Origin: Acidobacteriota bacterium
Lineage (GTDB): Bacteria; Acidobacteriota; Vicinamibacteria; Vicinamibacterales; Vicinamibacteraceae
Reading direction: 5' to 3'
NCBI GenBank assembly: GCA_023429845.1
Contig: JAEZCY010000192.1
Location: forward strand, 1 to 41,605
Length of the DNA: 41,605 bases
The position numbers were made by a program, and so were the translations under genes. Below the pieces are notes generated by a model that did no database searches, was not told where the DNA came from, and saw nothing but the letters and a program-made list of their open reading frames with translations. Positions 17,102 to 25,802 of this stretch are shown here, piece after piece. Within the stretch, counting starts at the first letter, position 1. Every line of letters starts with the position of its first letter.

Positions 17102-18781
17102 ATGCCTTTCGGAACACACCTCTCCCGGTGCCTCCGCAGCGTGTCCCTGTCCGTCCTCGTGTTGACGACGGCGGCCTGTCGCCCGGCGCAGCCCGACGTC
17201 ATCGTCCAGCAGTGGACGACGTACGAGTTCGCACTCGAGTCGGTTGGCACTTACGCGAATCCGTACACGGATGTGGACGTCTGGGTGCAGTTCCGGAACG
17301 ACGCCGGCGAGCGGCTCGTGCGTCCCGCCTTCTGGGATGGTGGCGCGACGTGGAAGGTGCGGTTCGCGCCGCCCGATGCCGGCCGCACGTGGACCTGGAC
17401 GAGCGAGGCATCGGTCAGCGACGAAGGGCTCGCCGGCAGGACGGGCCGCCTGCGTTCGGTCGCCTACGATGGCGACAGCCGCCTGCTGCGGCATGGGTTG
17501 CTGCGCATGTCGCCGGGGCGGCGCAGCGTCGTGCACGCCGACGGCTCGCCGTTCCTCGTGGTGGCCGACACCGCCTGGTCGATTCCGTACCGCGCGACCC
17601 CCGAACAGGTGACCGCCTACGCTGCGGATCGGCGCGCCAAGGGCTTCAACACGACGTTCCTGATCACGCTGCAGGGCGACAAGTTCGCCAAGGGTCCCGA
17701 CGCGCGTAACACGCCCCTCGGATTTGCGCGCGGCTTCACCGACATACCGGACGGGCACCTCACCAAGCTGCAGCCGGAGTACTTCCGAGCGCTCGACGAA
17801 CTCGTGCAGATCCTGATCGATCACGAGCTGACGCCGCTCTACGCCCCCGTCGCGCACGGCTACGGCTGGAAGGGCGAGACGGCAATCGGTCCGGGCCTCT
17901 CACCCGAGGAGTACGCGCGCTATTGCCGCTACCTCGTCGCCCGCTACGGCAGCATGCCGGCCTTCTGGCTCGTGGGCCTGGACAGCAACGGCCTGGCGCC
18001 GAGCATCAAGCCGGCGGGCGAGGAGATCGAACGGTGGGATGCGTACGCGCAGCCGACCGGTCTGCACTACAGCCCGTACGACGACTACCTGGCCGACTGG
18101 GCGACGCCCGACAGCGACTGCTGCTTCCACGGCAACAGGAGTCATCAGGCCGAGCCGTGGCTCGACTTCCAGTGGGCGCAGACGGGGCACGAGGGCAAGC
18201 CGCACTATCACAAGGTGCAGCGCATGTACGACGTCGTGCCCGTGCGCGCCGTGATGAACGGAGAGTCCACATACGAAGCAATGGGGCAGGGCAAGTACGG
18301 CCTCGGCTGGTGGCAGGGCCACGACGCCTGGAACCAGTTGATGCACGGCGGCACGATGGGGGTCGCATACGGCGCCGTCAGCGTGTGGCAGTGGAAAGTG
18401 TCGCGCGACGAGCCGGGATGGCCGGATTGGACGGACGCACCGATGTCCTGGCGCGACGCGCTCGACCTCGAAGGCGGGCAGTACGTCGGCGCGATCGCGC
18501 GGGCATTCGCGGGCTTCGATTCGACGGACCTGGAGCGACGCTGGGATCTCTCGGAAGGCAACCGGCCGCTGCTCGCAAAGCCCGGCACGCTCTACGTCGC
18601 CTACCTCCCGGAAGGTGGAACGATCACGATCCCGACGGCGCCTGTCGGACTGCCGTTCGCCTGGTTCGACGCGCGCGCCGGCGAGTTCAACGGTGAGGGT
18701 GTCGCCGACGCGGGTGGACGGTTCGATGCACCAGACGACCGGCCGTGGGTGCTCTTTGTCGGCAAGCGCGCGGCGGACTGA
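17102..18781 (+). CDS. DUF4038 glycosidase lipoprotein (GH140 apiosidase-like)
   Basis: A 559-residue exported lipoprotein with a lipobox near residues 22-26 (TTAAC). A DUF5060-type beta domain at about 35-130 (FELT-like opening YEFALESVGTY, WKVRFAPPDAGRTWTW) precedes a TIM-barrel DUF4038 catalytic domain at about 145-470 and a C-terminal beta domain. Conserved acidic positions are Asp294 in FWLVGLDSNG and Glu388 in NGESTYEAM, where DUF4038/GH140 enzymes carry their acid-base and nucleophile (inferred by position). The family includes endo-apiosidases acting on rhamnogalacturonan II and other plant-glycan hydrolases. The start is ATG 17102; the upstream frame to 17003 lacks a signal. A 6-bp stem follows the stop (18785-18800). 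Confidence 0.87.
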   Translation: MPFGTHLSRCLRSVSLSVLVLTTAACRPAQPDVIVQQWTTYEFALESVGTYANPYTDVDVWVQFRNDAGERLVRPAFWDGGATWKVRFAPPDAGRTWTWTSEASVSDEGLAGRTGRLRSVAYDGDSRLLRHGLLRMSPGRRSVVHADGSPFLVVADTAWSIPYRATPEQVTAYAADRRAKGFNTTFLITLQGDKFAKGPDARNTPLGFARGFTDIPDGHLTKLQPEYFRALDELVQILIDHELTPLYAPVAHGYGWKGETAIGPGLSPEEYARYCRYLVARYGSMPAFWLVGLDSNGLAPSIKPAGEEIERWDAYAQPTGLHYSPYDDYLADWATPDSDCCFHGNRSHQAEPWLDFQWAQTGHEGKPHYHKVQRMYDVVPVRAVMNGESTYEAMGQGKYGLGWWQGHDAWNQLMHGGTMGVAYGAVSVWQWKVSRDEPGWPDWTDAPMSWRDALDLEGGQYVGAIARAFAGFDSTDLERRWDLSEGNRPLLAKPGTLYVAYLPEGGTITIPTAPVGLPFAWFDARAGEFNGEGVADAGGRFDAPDDRPWVLFVGKRAAD

Positions 18782-18858
18782 AGCATCACCGTTACCGGTG
18801 ACGTCAGAGAGCCGGCCTTCTGGTACCGGCCCTCGAACATCCCGACGACATCGTCGAC

Positions 18859-19404
18859 GTGACACCCGCGACCCGCCCCGCCGGATCACGGCGCGTGATC
18901 GCTCGCGGTGGGCGTTTCGAGTTCGTCTGGAGCGACTCGTCGGCGTCGCTGGCAGCCATCGTCGCCGCGCTCGTCGACAGATACAACGCGAGTGGATACG
19001 GCGGCCGCTACGCCGTGCGGCAGGACGACAGCGGCGGTCTGCACGTCGTACCGGTGGGTTCGCGATCAGCAGCCGGAGCCTTCGTGGTGCGTCCGCCGTT
19101 GCTCGACGCACCGGTCAAGATGCCGGGCGGCCACGTCAGCGGCGACGACCTGCTCCTGGCCGTGACCCAACAGGTGTCGCACAGCGAGTTCATGCGCCGA
19201 TCGCCCCACCATGAACTCGGGATCGGAGTGGCGCCAACGAATCTGATGCGGCAGACGGTCGTGAACGTCCCCGCCGGGACGCACGCCGCCCGCGAACTGC
19301 TGGTGCGGCTCCGGGCTGCGACGGGACTGCCGATCTCGTGGACGCTGATGTGCCAGCCGTCTTATCCGGTGTGCATGCTGAACGTCCACATCGTCGAGCG
19401 GTAA
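18859..19404 (+). CDS. Hypothetical protein, possibly 5'-truncated
   Basis: A 181-residue protein not assigned to a family. It is mixed alpha/beta, with two helix-rich blocks (SLAAIVAALVDRYNA; HAARELLVRLRAATG) and a terminal CMLNVHIVER strand. It resembles the secreted Acidobacteriota hypotheticals in which a small domain with this kind of ending follows a signal peptide, but here no signal peptide is present. The frame stays open upstream only to TGA 18799, giving protein-like ALEHPDDIVDV before GTG 18859, with no ATG and no good ribosome binding site. The natural N terminus may therefore have been lost or frameshifted. If so, this is a broken gene. Confidence 0.5.
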   Translation: MTPATRPAGSRRVIARGGRFEFVWSDSSASLAAIVAALVDRYNASGYGGRYAVRQDDSGGLHVVPVGSRSAAGAFVVRPPLLDAPVKMPGGHVSGDDLLLAVTQQVSHSEFMRRSPHHELGIGVAPTNLMRQTVVNVPAGTHAARELLVRLRAATGLPISWTLMCQPSYPVCMLNVHIVER

Positions 19405-19512
19405 CCTCGGATCCGATTCGCCCGCGGCCGCCGCGCTCGTACGTTTTCCTGCGGGACTACGACACGCCGCCACCGGCGACGCGTCGCGGCCCAAGGCGCA
19501 AGGCCCAAGGTC

Positions 19513-22500
19513 CTACCTCGTCTCCGCCGTGCCCACCGTGATGACGCCGTTCATCAGTCTCCAGTGCCCGGGGAAGGTGCACACGAACGGGTACGCGCCG
19601 GGCTGCGCCGGCGCCCGGAACTGCACGGTGACCGTCTGCCCGGGATCGACGAGCGGGCTCGAGAACAGGATCACGGGCGATTGCGGCACATACTGCTGCG
19701 CCACCGCATCTCCGGTGGCGAGCATCCTGTCGGCAGCCGCGCCAATCTCCTCGAGCGAGCCAGGCGCGCCGAGAATGAAGTTGTGCTGCATGACGTCCGG
19801 GTTCACGAAGACCAGCTGCACGAGCTGCCCCGCCGCGACAGTCAGCGCGGTCTTGTCGAACGCCATTTGTCCGGGCACGACGCTCAGGGTGATGGTCGCG
19901 TCAGGCGTCGGCAGCGCATTGGTTCTCGCGGCGGCGGGCGCCGATGCGCGCGCACCGCCGCTCAAAGCGTACGCCAGGTGCGCCGCGAGCTGGCGCGGCG
20001 CGTCGTACCAGGTGACGGCGTTCGTCTGCCGTTCGACGCGGTACTTCCACGGGCCGGCGAGTGACTGCGTCGTGCCCCCGGATCTGGCAAACAGCAGCTC
20101 TGGCGGGCTGGTGAAACCGCCATTGCCGCGGTAGTTCTGGATGCGCAGCGTGAGCGTGTTGGCGCCCGGCTTCAGTGCGCCATCGGGCACCGTGAACACC
20201 GGCGGAGCCGGCTGCGGAGCGGTGTCGCGCGGGGGCGCCGGCACCGCGTGCCCATTCACCCAGATTTCGGCGGCCTGCGAGATGCGGCCGAAGCTGAGGG
20301 TCGTCGTGGCGGTGGACGGCAGCGACAGTGTGCGCGTGAACCAGACGACGCCGTCGAAGTCGGGCAGGCCGTGCGCCTCCCAGTTACCCGGCACCGGCAT
20401 GTCCTTCCAGTTCGCCGCGATCGCCGATGCCGTGGGCACCCGCCAGTCCGGTCGGTCGCTGCCAAGGCGCAGCGGCAGCGGCAGGGCCGTGACGGGCACG
20501 GCGTCGGGGTCCGCGCGGTACTCGGTGAGGAAGGCGTCGCGGTGGCGATGCGCGGCAAGGTACAGTGCGCGGCTCAGCCAGCGATCCGAGGTGTTGGTGG
20601 CGTCGAGGCTCGCCGCATACAGTGCCCTGCCGATCGTCGGCGACGCGGGCGCGTCCGCCAGCGCCAGCACAACGGCCAGCCGTGTGTGCAGATCTGCGTC
20701 ACGCAACAGGCCCGCGTCGAGGATGGCCTGACCGCCGCCCGGCTTGCGAGACACGACCGTTGCCGCGGCCTTGCGGACGCCGGCGGCGGGATGGGCGAGC
20801 GCCGCGACGACGGCGCGGCCAGCGTCGCTGGCGAGGTCACCTGCCGCACCGAGCCCCTCGAGTGTCCAGATCGCGTGCAGCGCGCCGCCATTCAGCGCGA
20901 TCTCGTCCAGCGTCGTGTCGCGTGTCAGCCCGACGAGCGCGGGGACGACGTCGTGCTGCCCGCGCTCGACGATCAGGCGCTGCGCGTGGAGCCGCCACAG
21001 CATGTTGTCGGACGCAAGCGCGGCGACCAGGGTTGATGGGGCGACACCTGTCGTCGGCGTCGGCGCGTCGGGCAAGGCCCGACGCCTACGAACATCGACA
21101 TCGGGAGAGGCCGGACGCGTACGAACATCCGAGGGGGCCGCGTCCTTGTGGACGACGCGGTAGATGCGGCCGCGATGCCGGTCGCGCATGGATGTCTCGT
21201 AGGCGTTGCCGGGCCCGTTGCTGTGCCCTGGCGGCGTGGGGTTGTGCTGCGCGATGAAGTTGTACCAGTCAGCAACCCATACGGCGCCATCCGGGCCGAC
21301 CTGCGCATGAACGGGCGCCACCCACTCCTCCGCGCCGGCCAGCAGGTTGTAGCCGTCGCGGGTCACGAAGCCGGCACCCTCCTTCTCGAGGACGCCCTGG
21401 CCGACGAGGTGCGCCGTGGGCTCGGTGATGAAGGCGACGCGATTCCAGTACGCCTTCGGGAAGGCGCGCGCGGTGTACAGCTGGTGGCCGGCTGCCGCGG
21501 TATAGCCGCCGTGCACGTCCACCTGACGGATGTATGGCGTGATGAAGTGCGCGTTGTAGAACTGCGCGACGCTCTGGTACCCGGGGCCGCTCGACGGCCG
21601 ACCGCCGGTGCTCAGCCCTGGGACGTCGTCGAAGTAGCGGTTCGGGATGGCGACGTAGAAGCTCGGGTCGTTGTTGGCCGTCGATCCGAGCACGTCGAAC
21701 GTCTCGGAGAAGCCGAGCCCCCACGTGTTGTTGGTCGATCCGGTGACGAACTCGAAGTCCGACCCGTCAGGCCTGAAACGGAACACGCCCTGCGAGAACT
21801 TCATGGGCTTGCCGTTCATCTCGCCTTCGAAACCCGCGTACCCGACCGTCCCCCAGATGTAGTTGTCCGGCCCGTAGAGCAGGTTGGACGGACCGGCGTG
21901 ACTGTCGGTGATGCCCCACCCGGTGCTGAGCACCGTGCGTGTGTCGGCCTTGTCGTCGCCGTTGGTGTCCTCGAGCAGCAGCATGTGGGGCGCCGCGGCG
22001 ACGATGACGCCGTTCTTCACGTGCACCAGGCTGGACGCGAGGTTGAGGCGTTCGGCGAAGATGGTGATCTTGTCGGCGCGGCCGTCGCCATCCGTGTCCT
22101 CGAGGATCTTGATGCGGTCGGCACCAGGCTGACCGTTGAGCACGAGGTTCGGATAGTCGATGGCCTCGATCACCCAGAGACGTCCACGCGCGTCGAACGA
22201 AAAGGTTATTGGCTTGATGATGTCGGGCTCGCTCGCGAAGAGCTGCAGGTCGAACTCGGCGGGCACCGTGATGAATGCCATCGAATCCGTCGCCGAGAAC
22301 GGCATCTGGTACTTCGGAGCGGGGTCACGCTTCTCGTAGTTCGGCACGTTGAAGCCGTCGAGGTACACCACGTCGGGCATCTTCAGCCGCTGCCACGCCT
22401 GGCGCGCGCCTTCCGACACGGCCCACACCGTCGCCTGCTCGACGAGCTGCTGGAATCCGACGTGGCGCCACGTGCGCTCGTCGTGCCCAAGCGCCGTGTA

Positions 22501-23184
22501 GAAGACGCGACCGGCGCCCTGCGTCCGCACCCACGTGTACGGCTCGCGCCCCTTCTCGTCCACGCGCTCCATCAGCACCGTCCGATCGACGGTGTTGTGC
22601 CGCGAATGCACGTAGGTTTCGTCCCACGTCGTGAACGGCTTCACCCCGCGCACCGCCGGGTGCTCGGGCTGGACGATTTCGGCGCTGAACTCGCCGGTGC
22701 CGTGCGTGTGGAACTCGCCGCCGACGAGCGGGATGTAACGTGGCGCCTCCGTGAACATCGCCGACGCCGAGTGCAGCGCCACGAGTCCCTTGCCGCCTTC
22801 CACGAACGCCACCAGCGCCTGCTCCTGCGCCTCGGTGAGCGTCTTGTGATTGGCGTAGATCATCAGCGCGTCGTAATGCGCCAGCACCTCGGGCCGCAGC
22901 GCTTCGTCCGGCGTGGCGACGTGCGTGAGCTGAATGCCCTTGCGCGCGAGCGGCGCCGCCAGAATCGGCATCAGCGTCATCGACGGGTGATGGGTGCTCG
23001 TGTGACCGAGGAAGAGCACACGCAGGGGCCGGCCTTCGTCAGTCGGCGTTCGGCCGTCGGACGAGCGCTGCTGGCGCGCGTCGGCGCGCATCGCACCCGC
23101 GTGCGGCGATGCCGTGGTCAGCAGGGCGACGAGCGTGGCCGCCACGAGTGCGAGGAGGGGTTTCAGCCGGGAAGCGTGTTCCAT
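19513..23184 (-). CDS. ThuA / sugar-dehydrogenase propeller / HEAT / jelly-roll / azurin-like fusion
   Basis: A 1223-residue exported multidomain protein. After a signal peptide (to about residue 30) come a ThuA-like glutamine-amidotransferase-fold domain (45-250), a membrane-bound-dehydrogenase beta-propeller (290-680; calcium-type motifs DTDGDGRAD and DTNGDDKAD), a repeat-derived Arg/Pro linker (682-713), HEAT-like helices (715-875), a beta-galactosidase-type jelly roll (900-1060) and a C-terminal cupredoxin (1088-1223). The cupredoxin has azurin's exact ligand pattern: His1134 in MQHNF, then Cys1202, His1207 and Met1211 in CTFPGHWRLM. Cys1202 is the only cysteine, so the c-type haem (CxxCH) that often ends related planctomycete proteins is absent; copper probably takes electrons instead (inference). 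ATG 23184 lies five bases after the preceding stop. GTG 23193 would overlap that stop as GTGA. Confidence 0.88.
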   Translation of the reverse strand: MEHASRLKPLLALVAATLVALLTTASPHAGAMRADARQQRSSDGRTPTDEGRPLRVLFLGHTSTHHPSMTLMPILAAPLARKGIQLTHVATPDEALRPEVLAHYDALMIYANHKTLTEAQEQALVAFVEGGKGLVALHSASAMFTEAPRYIPLVGGEFHTHGTGEFSAEIVQPEHPAVRGVKPFTTWDETYVHSRHNTVDRTVLMERVDEKGREPYTWVRTQGAGRVFYTALGHDERTWRHVGFQQLVEQATVWAVSEGARQAWQRLKMPDVVYLDGFNVPNYEKRDPAPKYQMPFSATDSMAFITVPAEFDLQLFASEPDIIKPITFSFDARGRLWVIEAIDYPNLVLNGQPGADRIKILEDTDGDGRADKITIFAERLNLASSLVHVKNGVIVAAAPHMLLLEDTNGDDKADTRTVLSTGWGITDSHAGPSNLLYGPDNYIWGTVGYAGFEGEMNGKPMKFSQGVFRFRPDGSDFEFVTGSTNNTWGLGFSETFDVLGSTANNDPSFYVAIPNRYFDDVPGLSTGGRPSSGPGYQSVAQFYNAHFITPYIRQVDVHGGYTAAAGHQLYTARAFPKAYWNRVAFITEPTAHLVGQGVLEKEGAGFVTRDGYNLLAGAEEWVAPVHAQVGPDGAVWVADWYNFIAQHNPTPPGHSNGPGNAYETSMRDRHRGRIYRVVHKDAAPSDVRTRPASPDVDVRRRRALPDAPTPTTGVAPSTLVAALASDNMLWRLHAQRLIVERGQHDVVPALVGLTRDTTLDEIALNGGALHAIWTLEGLGAAGDLASDAGRAVVAALAHPAAGVRKAAATVVSRKPGGGQAILDAGLLRDADLHTRLAVVLALADAPASPTIGRALYAASLDATNTSDRWLSRALYLAAHRHRDAFLTEYRADPDAVPVTALPLPLRLGSDRPDWRVPTASAIAANWKDMPVPGNWEAHGLPDFDGVVWFTRTLSLPSTATTTLSFGRISQAAEIWVNGHAVPAPPRDTAPQPAPPVFTVPDGALKPGANTLTLRIQNYRGNGGFTSPPELLFARSGGTTQSLAGPWKYRVERQTNAVTWYDAPRQLAAHLAYALSGGARASAPAAARTNALPTPDATITLSVVPGQMAFDKTALTVAAGQLVQLVFVNPDVMQHNFILGAPGSLEEIGAAADRMLATGDAVAQQYVPQSPVILFSSPLVDPGQTVTVQFRAPAQPGAYPFVCTFPGHWRLMNGVITVGTAETR
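21065..21129. repeat. REP-like palindrome and 33-nt direct repeat inside a gene
   Basis: A perfect 9-bp inverted repeat, GCGTCGGGC / GCCCGACGC with loop AAG, spans 21065-21085. Its right half begins a 20-base unit (21077-21096) that recurs at 21110-21129 with two mismatches; the 33-base period equals 11 codons. The element lies inside the fusion-protein gene and encodes the Arg/Pro-rich linker DVRTRPASPDVDVRRRRA between the propeller and HEAT parts. The composition is unlike the flanking domains, so it looks inserted in frame. Confidence 0.65.
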
Positions 23185-23189
23185 CGCAG

Positions 23190-24074
23190 TCACCGTCGCG
23201 CTCGCGCGCCCAGCTTCGTCGTCCGGGACGACCGTGCCTTGCCCGGCAGTTTCACGTCCCGAAAGCGCCGCGCCTGTTGCTCGATGCCGACCTCGGTCGC
23301 GAAGCGCTCGATGCTCGACGCGCCGAAGAAGCCGTCGATGCCGGTGGTGCGAGCCAGCACATAGTCCACATCTTCCGGCTCGGCGATCGGTCCGCCGTGG
23401 CAGATGACGAACACGTCCTTGCGCACGCGGCGTGCGGCGTCGTGCATCGCCTGGACGCGCGCCGCGGATTCGTCGAGCGTGAGCGCGGTCTTCGCGCCGA
23501 TCGAGCCCTTCGTCGTCAGCCCGAGGTGCGCCACGAGCACGTCGGCGCCGGCCCTGGCCATGTCGCGTGCGCTGTCGGCGTCGAAGACGTACGGGCACGT
23601 CAGCAGGTCGAGGGCGCGGGCCTCACGGATCATGTCCACCTCGAGGCCGTAGCCCATGCCGGTCTCCTCGAGGTTGGCGCGGAAGACGCCGTCGATGAGC
23701 CCCACGGTGGGAAAGTTCTGCACGCCGTCGAAGCCCATCGCCTTCAGCTGGCGCAGGAAGACCGGCATGATGCGGAACGGATCGGTGGCGCAGACGCCAG
23801 CGAGCACCGCGACGTCCTGCACCACCGGCAGCACCTCGCGCGCCATGTCGGTGACGATGGCGTTGGCGTCGCCGTAGGGCAGGAGCCCGGCGAGGCTGCC
23901 GCGGCCGGCCATCCGGAAGCGTCCCGAGTTGTAGATGATGATCAGGTCCACGCCGCCGCGCTCGGCGAACTTGGCCGAGATGCCGGTGCCGGCGCCGGCG
24001 CCGATGATTGGCTGACGGGCGGCGACGCGCCTGCGCAGCCTTCCGAGCATGGCCTTGCGCCCGATGAATGGCAT
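23190..24074 (-). CDS. Phosphoenolpyruvate-hydrolase-like TIM-barrel protein
   Basis: A 294-residue cytoplasmic TIM-barrel enzyme of the PEP_hydrolase family: MPFIGRKAML start, QPIIGAGAGTGISAKFAE, DLIIIYNSGRFRMAGRGSLAGLLPYGDAN, GVQNFPTVGLIDG, DVLVAHLGLTTKGSIG, FVICHGGPIAEPEDV and GFFGASSIERFATE. All glycine-rich phosphate-contact blocks are present and the length is typical. The reaction of the family is not settled; C-C cleavage or hydrolysis of a phosphorylated or keto-acid substrate is suspected. The start ATG overlaps the stop of the upstream UPF0261 gene by one base (TGATG), with AGGAG six bases upstream. The plant Tm-1 protein carries this domain fused behind a UPF0261 domain, so the two products probably form a complex. 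Confidence 0.9.
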   Translation of the reverse strand: MPFIGRKAMLGRLRRRVAARQPIIGAGAGTGISAKFAERGGVDLIIIYNSGRFRMAGRGSLAGLLPYGDANAIVTDMAREVLPVVQDVAVLAGVCATDPFRIMPVFLRQLKAMGFDGVQNFPTVGLIDGVFRANLEETGMGYGLEVDMIREARALDLLTCPYVFDADSARDMARAGADVLVAHLGLTTKGSIGAKTALTLDESAARVQAMHDAARRVRKDVFVICHGGPIAEPEDVDYVLARTTGIDGFFGASSIERFATEVGIEQQARRFRDVKLPGKARSSRTTKLGARARR

Positions 24075-25315
24075 CAGAGACTCCTCAAGTCCTGGAACAC
24101 ATCGACGAGCGCCCTGGCGAACGCCACGTCGTTGATGTGGGCCGCGACGTCCACGACCCTCACCTGCGGCGCGACGTGGCTGCGCAGGCTGTCGAACAGC
24201 GTCTGGTCCGCCTGCGGATCGTGGAACGGCTGCCCGGGTGCATCGATGGCGCTGACGCCGTGCAGGGGCAGCACGAGCGCCGTCGGCCCGGTGGCCGCAT
24301 TCAGCTGGACGGCGATTCTGCGGCCGATCTCGGCGCACTCGTCCGGTGTGGTGCGCATCAGCGTGACGGTGGCATTGTGCCGGTACAGGTTGCGATGCCG
24401 AAACCGCTGCGGCACGGTGTCCATGCTGCCGAAGTTCACCATGTCGAGGGCGCCCACCGACACCACCTGCGGGATGCCTCGACGTCCCGCGGCGGTGAGC
24501 CGTGTCGGGCCGGCCGTGAGCACGCCGCCCACCACTTCGTCGCACCACTCCGTCGTCGTCACGTCCATCACGCCGGCGAAGTACCCGTCGTCGATGAGCC
24601 CTTCCATCGCGCGTCCGCCCGAGCCCGTCGCGTGGAAGACCGTCACGTCACAGCCCGTCCCTTCGAGCACGCCACGCACCGCGGTGACGCACGGCGTGGT
24701 GACCCCGAACATGGTCGCGGCCACGAGCGGACGGTCGGTGGCGGTCGCGGCTGCGCCGGCCGTCGTCTGTTCCACCATGCCGCAGATCGCGCCCGCGGCG
24801 TTGGCAAGGATCCGGCGCGACAACGGGTTCAGGCCAGCGATGTCGGCAACGGAGTACATCAACGTGATGTCCTTCACGTCCACGTAGGGTGCGGTGTTGC
24901 CCGAGGCCATCGTCGAAACCATGACCTTTGGCACGCCCACCGGCAGTGTGCGCATCGCCGCGGTGATCATCGTGGTGCCGCCGCCGCCACCCAGTCCGAC
25001 CACTCCGTCGAAGCGGCCTTCCGCGTACCAGGCAGGCAACAAGGCGCAGGCCCCACGCTGCATCGTGTCCACCGCCACCCCGCGATCCGCACGCTGGCGC
25101 AGCGCCGCGAGTTCGCCCCCACCGGCGCGCGCCACGGCATCGGCGCCCACGTCAGGCGCCAGCAGCGGAGTGCCTGTGACGCCGAGGTCCACCAGCAGCG
25201 TGCGGTGGCCGCGGGCCTGGACGAGGTCGCGCACGAAACCGTACTCGTGCCCCTTCGTGTCGAACGTGCCGAGCAGGAGGACCGTGCGTCGCGTCACGGC
25301 CTGAGCGATGTCCAC
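24074..25315 (-). CDS. UPF0261 / Tm-1-like ATP-binding protein
   Basis: A 413-residue cytoplasmic protein of the UPF0261 (Tm-1-like) family, recognised by VLLLGTFDTKGHEYGF, GLGGGGGTTMITAAMRTLP, KVMVSTMASGNTAPYV, DITLMYSVADIAGLN, VFHATGSGGRAMEGLI and GALDMVNFG. These glycine-rich blocks bind ATP in the crystallised tomato Tm-1 N-terminal domain. The bacterial function is unknown, though fusion or adjacency to the PEP-hydrolase-like barrel is a conserved pairing. The GTG start at 25315 has GGAGG four bases upstream and overlaps the cupin gene by 22 bases; a GTG a few codons later is an alternative. Tight overlaps on both sides mean obligatory co-expression. Confidence 0.9.
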   Translation of the reverse strand: MDIAQAVTRRTVLLLGTFDTKGHEYGFVRDLVQARGHRTLLVDLGVTGTPLLAPDVGADAVARAGGGELAALRQRADRGVAVDTMQRGACALLPAWYAEGRFDGVVGLGGGGGTTMITAAMRTLPVGVPKVMVSTMASGNTAPYVDVKDITLMYSVADIAGLNPLSRRILANAAGAICGMVEQTTAGAAATATDRPLVAATMFGVTTPCVTAVRGVLEGTGCDVTVFHATGSGGRAMEGLIDDGYFAGVMDVTTTEWCDEVVGGVLTAGPTRLTAAGRRGIPQVVSVGALDMVNFGSMDTVPQRFRHRNLYRHNATVTLMRTTPDECAEIGRRIAVQLNAATGPTALVLPLHGVSAIDAPGQPFHDPQADQTLFDSLRSHVAPQVRVVDVAAHINDVAFARALVDVFQDLRSL

Positions 25316-25713
25316 GGTTCCTCCGTCGAGACATCGACGAGCGCGGGGCCATCGGCCACCGCAGGGGAAAGGATGGCGAGGAACACGAGCGGATCGGCCC
25401 CGGCATTGTAGGTGGCGTGGACGACGCCTTGCGGAATGTGGGCGATCTCGCCCGCGTCGAGGCGGCGGCAGTCGCGATCCACCCACTGCTCGGCCGAGCC
25501 GGAAATCACGTAAATGATCTCTTCCATCTCGGGATGACGATGGAAGGCATGGCCGGCGCCGGCCGGCATGCGCACGCGGACCAGCAGCAGGTCGCGCGCG
25601 TCCGTGAGGCCCGGGCGGCACAGCCACTCGTGCGGCCCCCACGGCAGTTCCTCGACTGCTGCCTCCGCCGCGGTGACGAATCGGCGTGGGCGTGCGCCCG
25701 TCGTGCCAGTCAC
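25294..25713 (-). CDS. Cupin-domain protein, first gene of operon
   Basis: A 139-residue single-domain cupin. Motif 1 is GAGHAFHRHPEMEEIIYVISG (His, His and Glu ligands) and motif 2 is LDAGEIAHIPQGVVHATYN (third His and structural residues), so a metal-binding barrel is intact. Such cupins act as dioxygenases, isomerases or binding proteins, and the substrate is unknown. It heads the minus-strand operon whose next gene overlaps it by 22 bases. GTG 25713 is chosen because the longer frame (to 25827) starts in a low-complexity repeat region and lacks a cupin-like N terminus. GGAGGAG lies about eight bases upstream. Confidence 0.85.
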   Translation of the reverse strand: MTGTTGARPRRFVTAAEAAVEELPWGPHEWLCRPGLTDARDLLLVRVRMPAGAGHAFHRHPEMEEIIYVISGSAEQWVDRDCRRLDAGEIAHIPQGVVHATYNAGADPLVFLAILSPAVADGPALVDVSTEEPWTSLRP

Positions 25714-25802
25714 AGACCTCTCTCCTCCAGAGTGAGCGCACAGGTGTATCACAGCCGCGCCGGCTTGCGACATATACTGCGCGGCACATTCAAGCGGGGA
25801 GT

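Noticed and set aside
21148..24887. Plus-strand frames of 738 and 592 residues opposite the ThuA/PEP-hydrolase operon
   Set aside because: They mirror the minus-strand genes with strong family motifs; the plus-strand translations are low-complexity.
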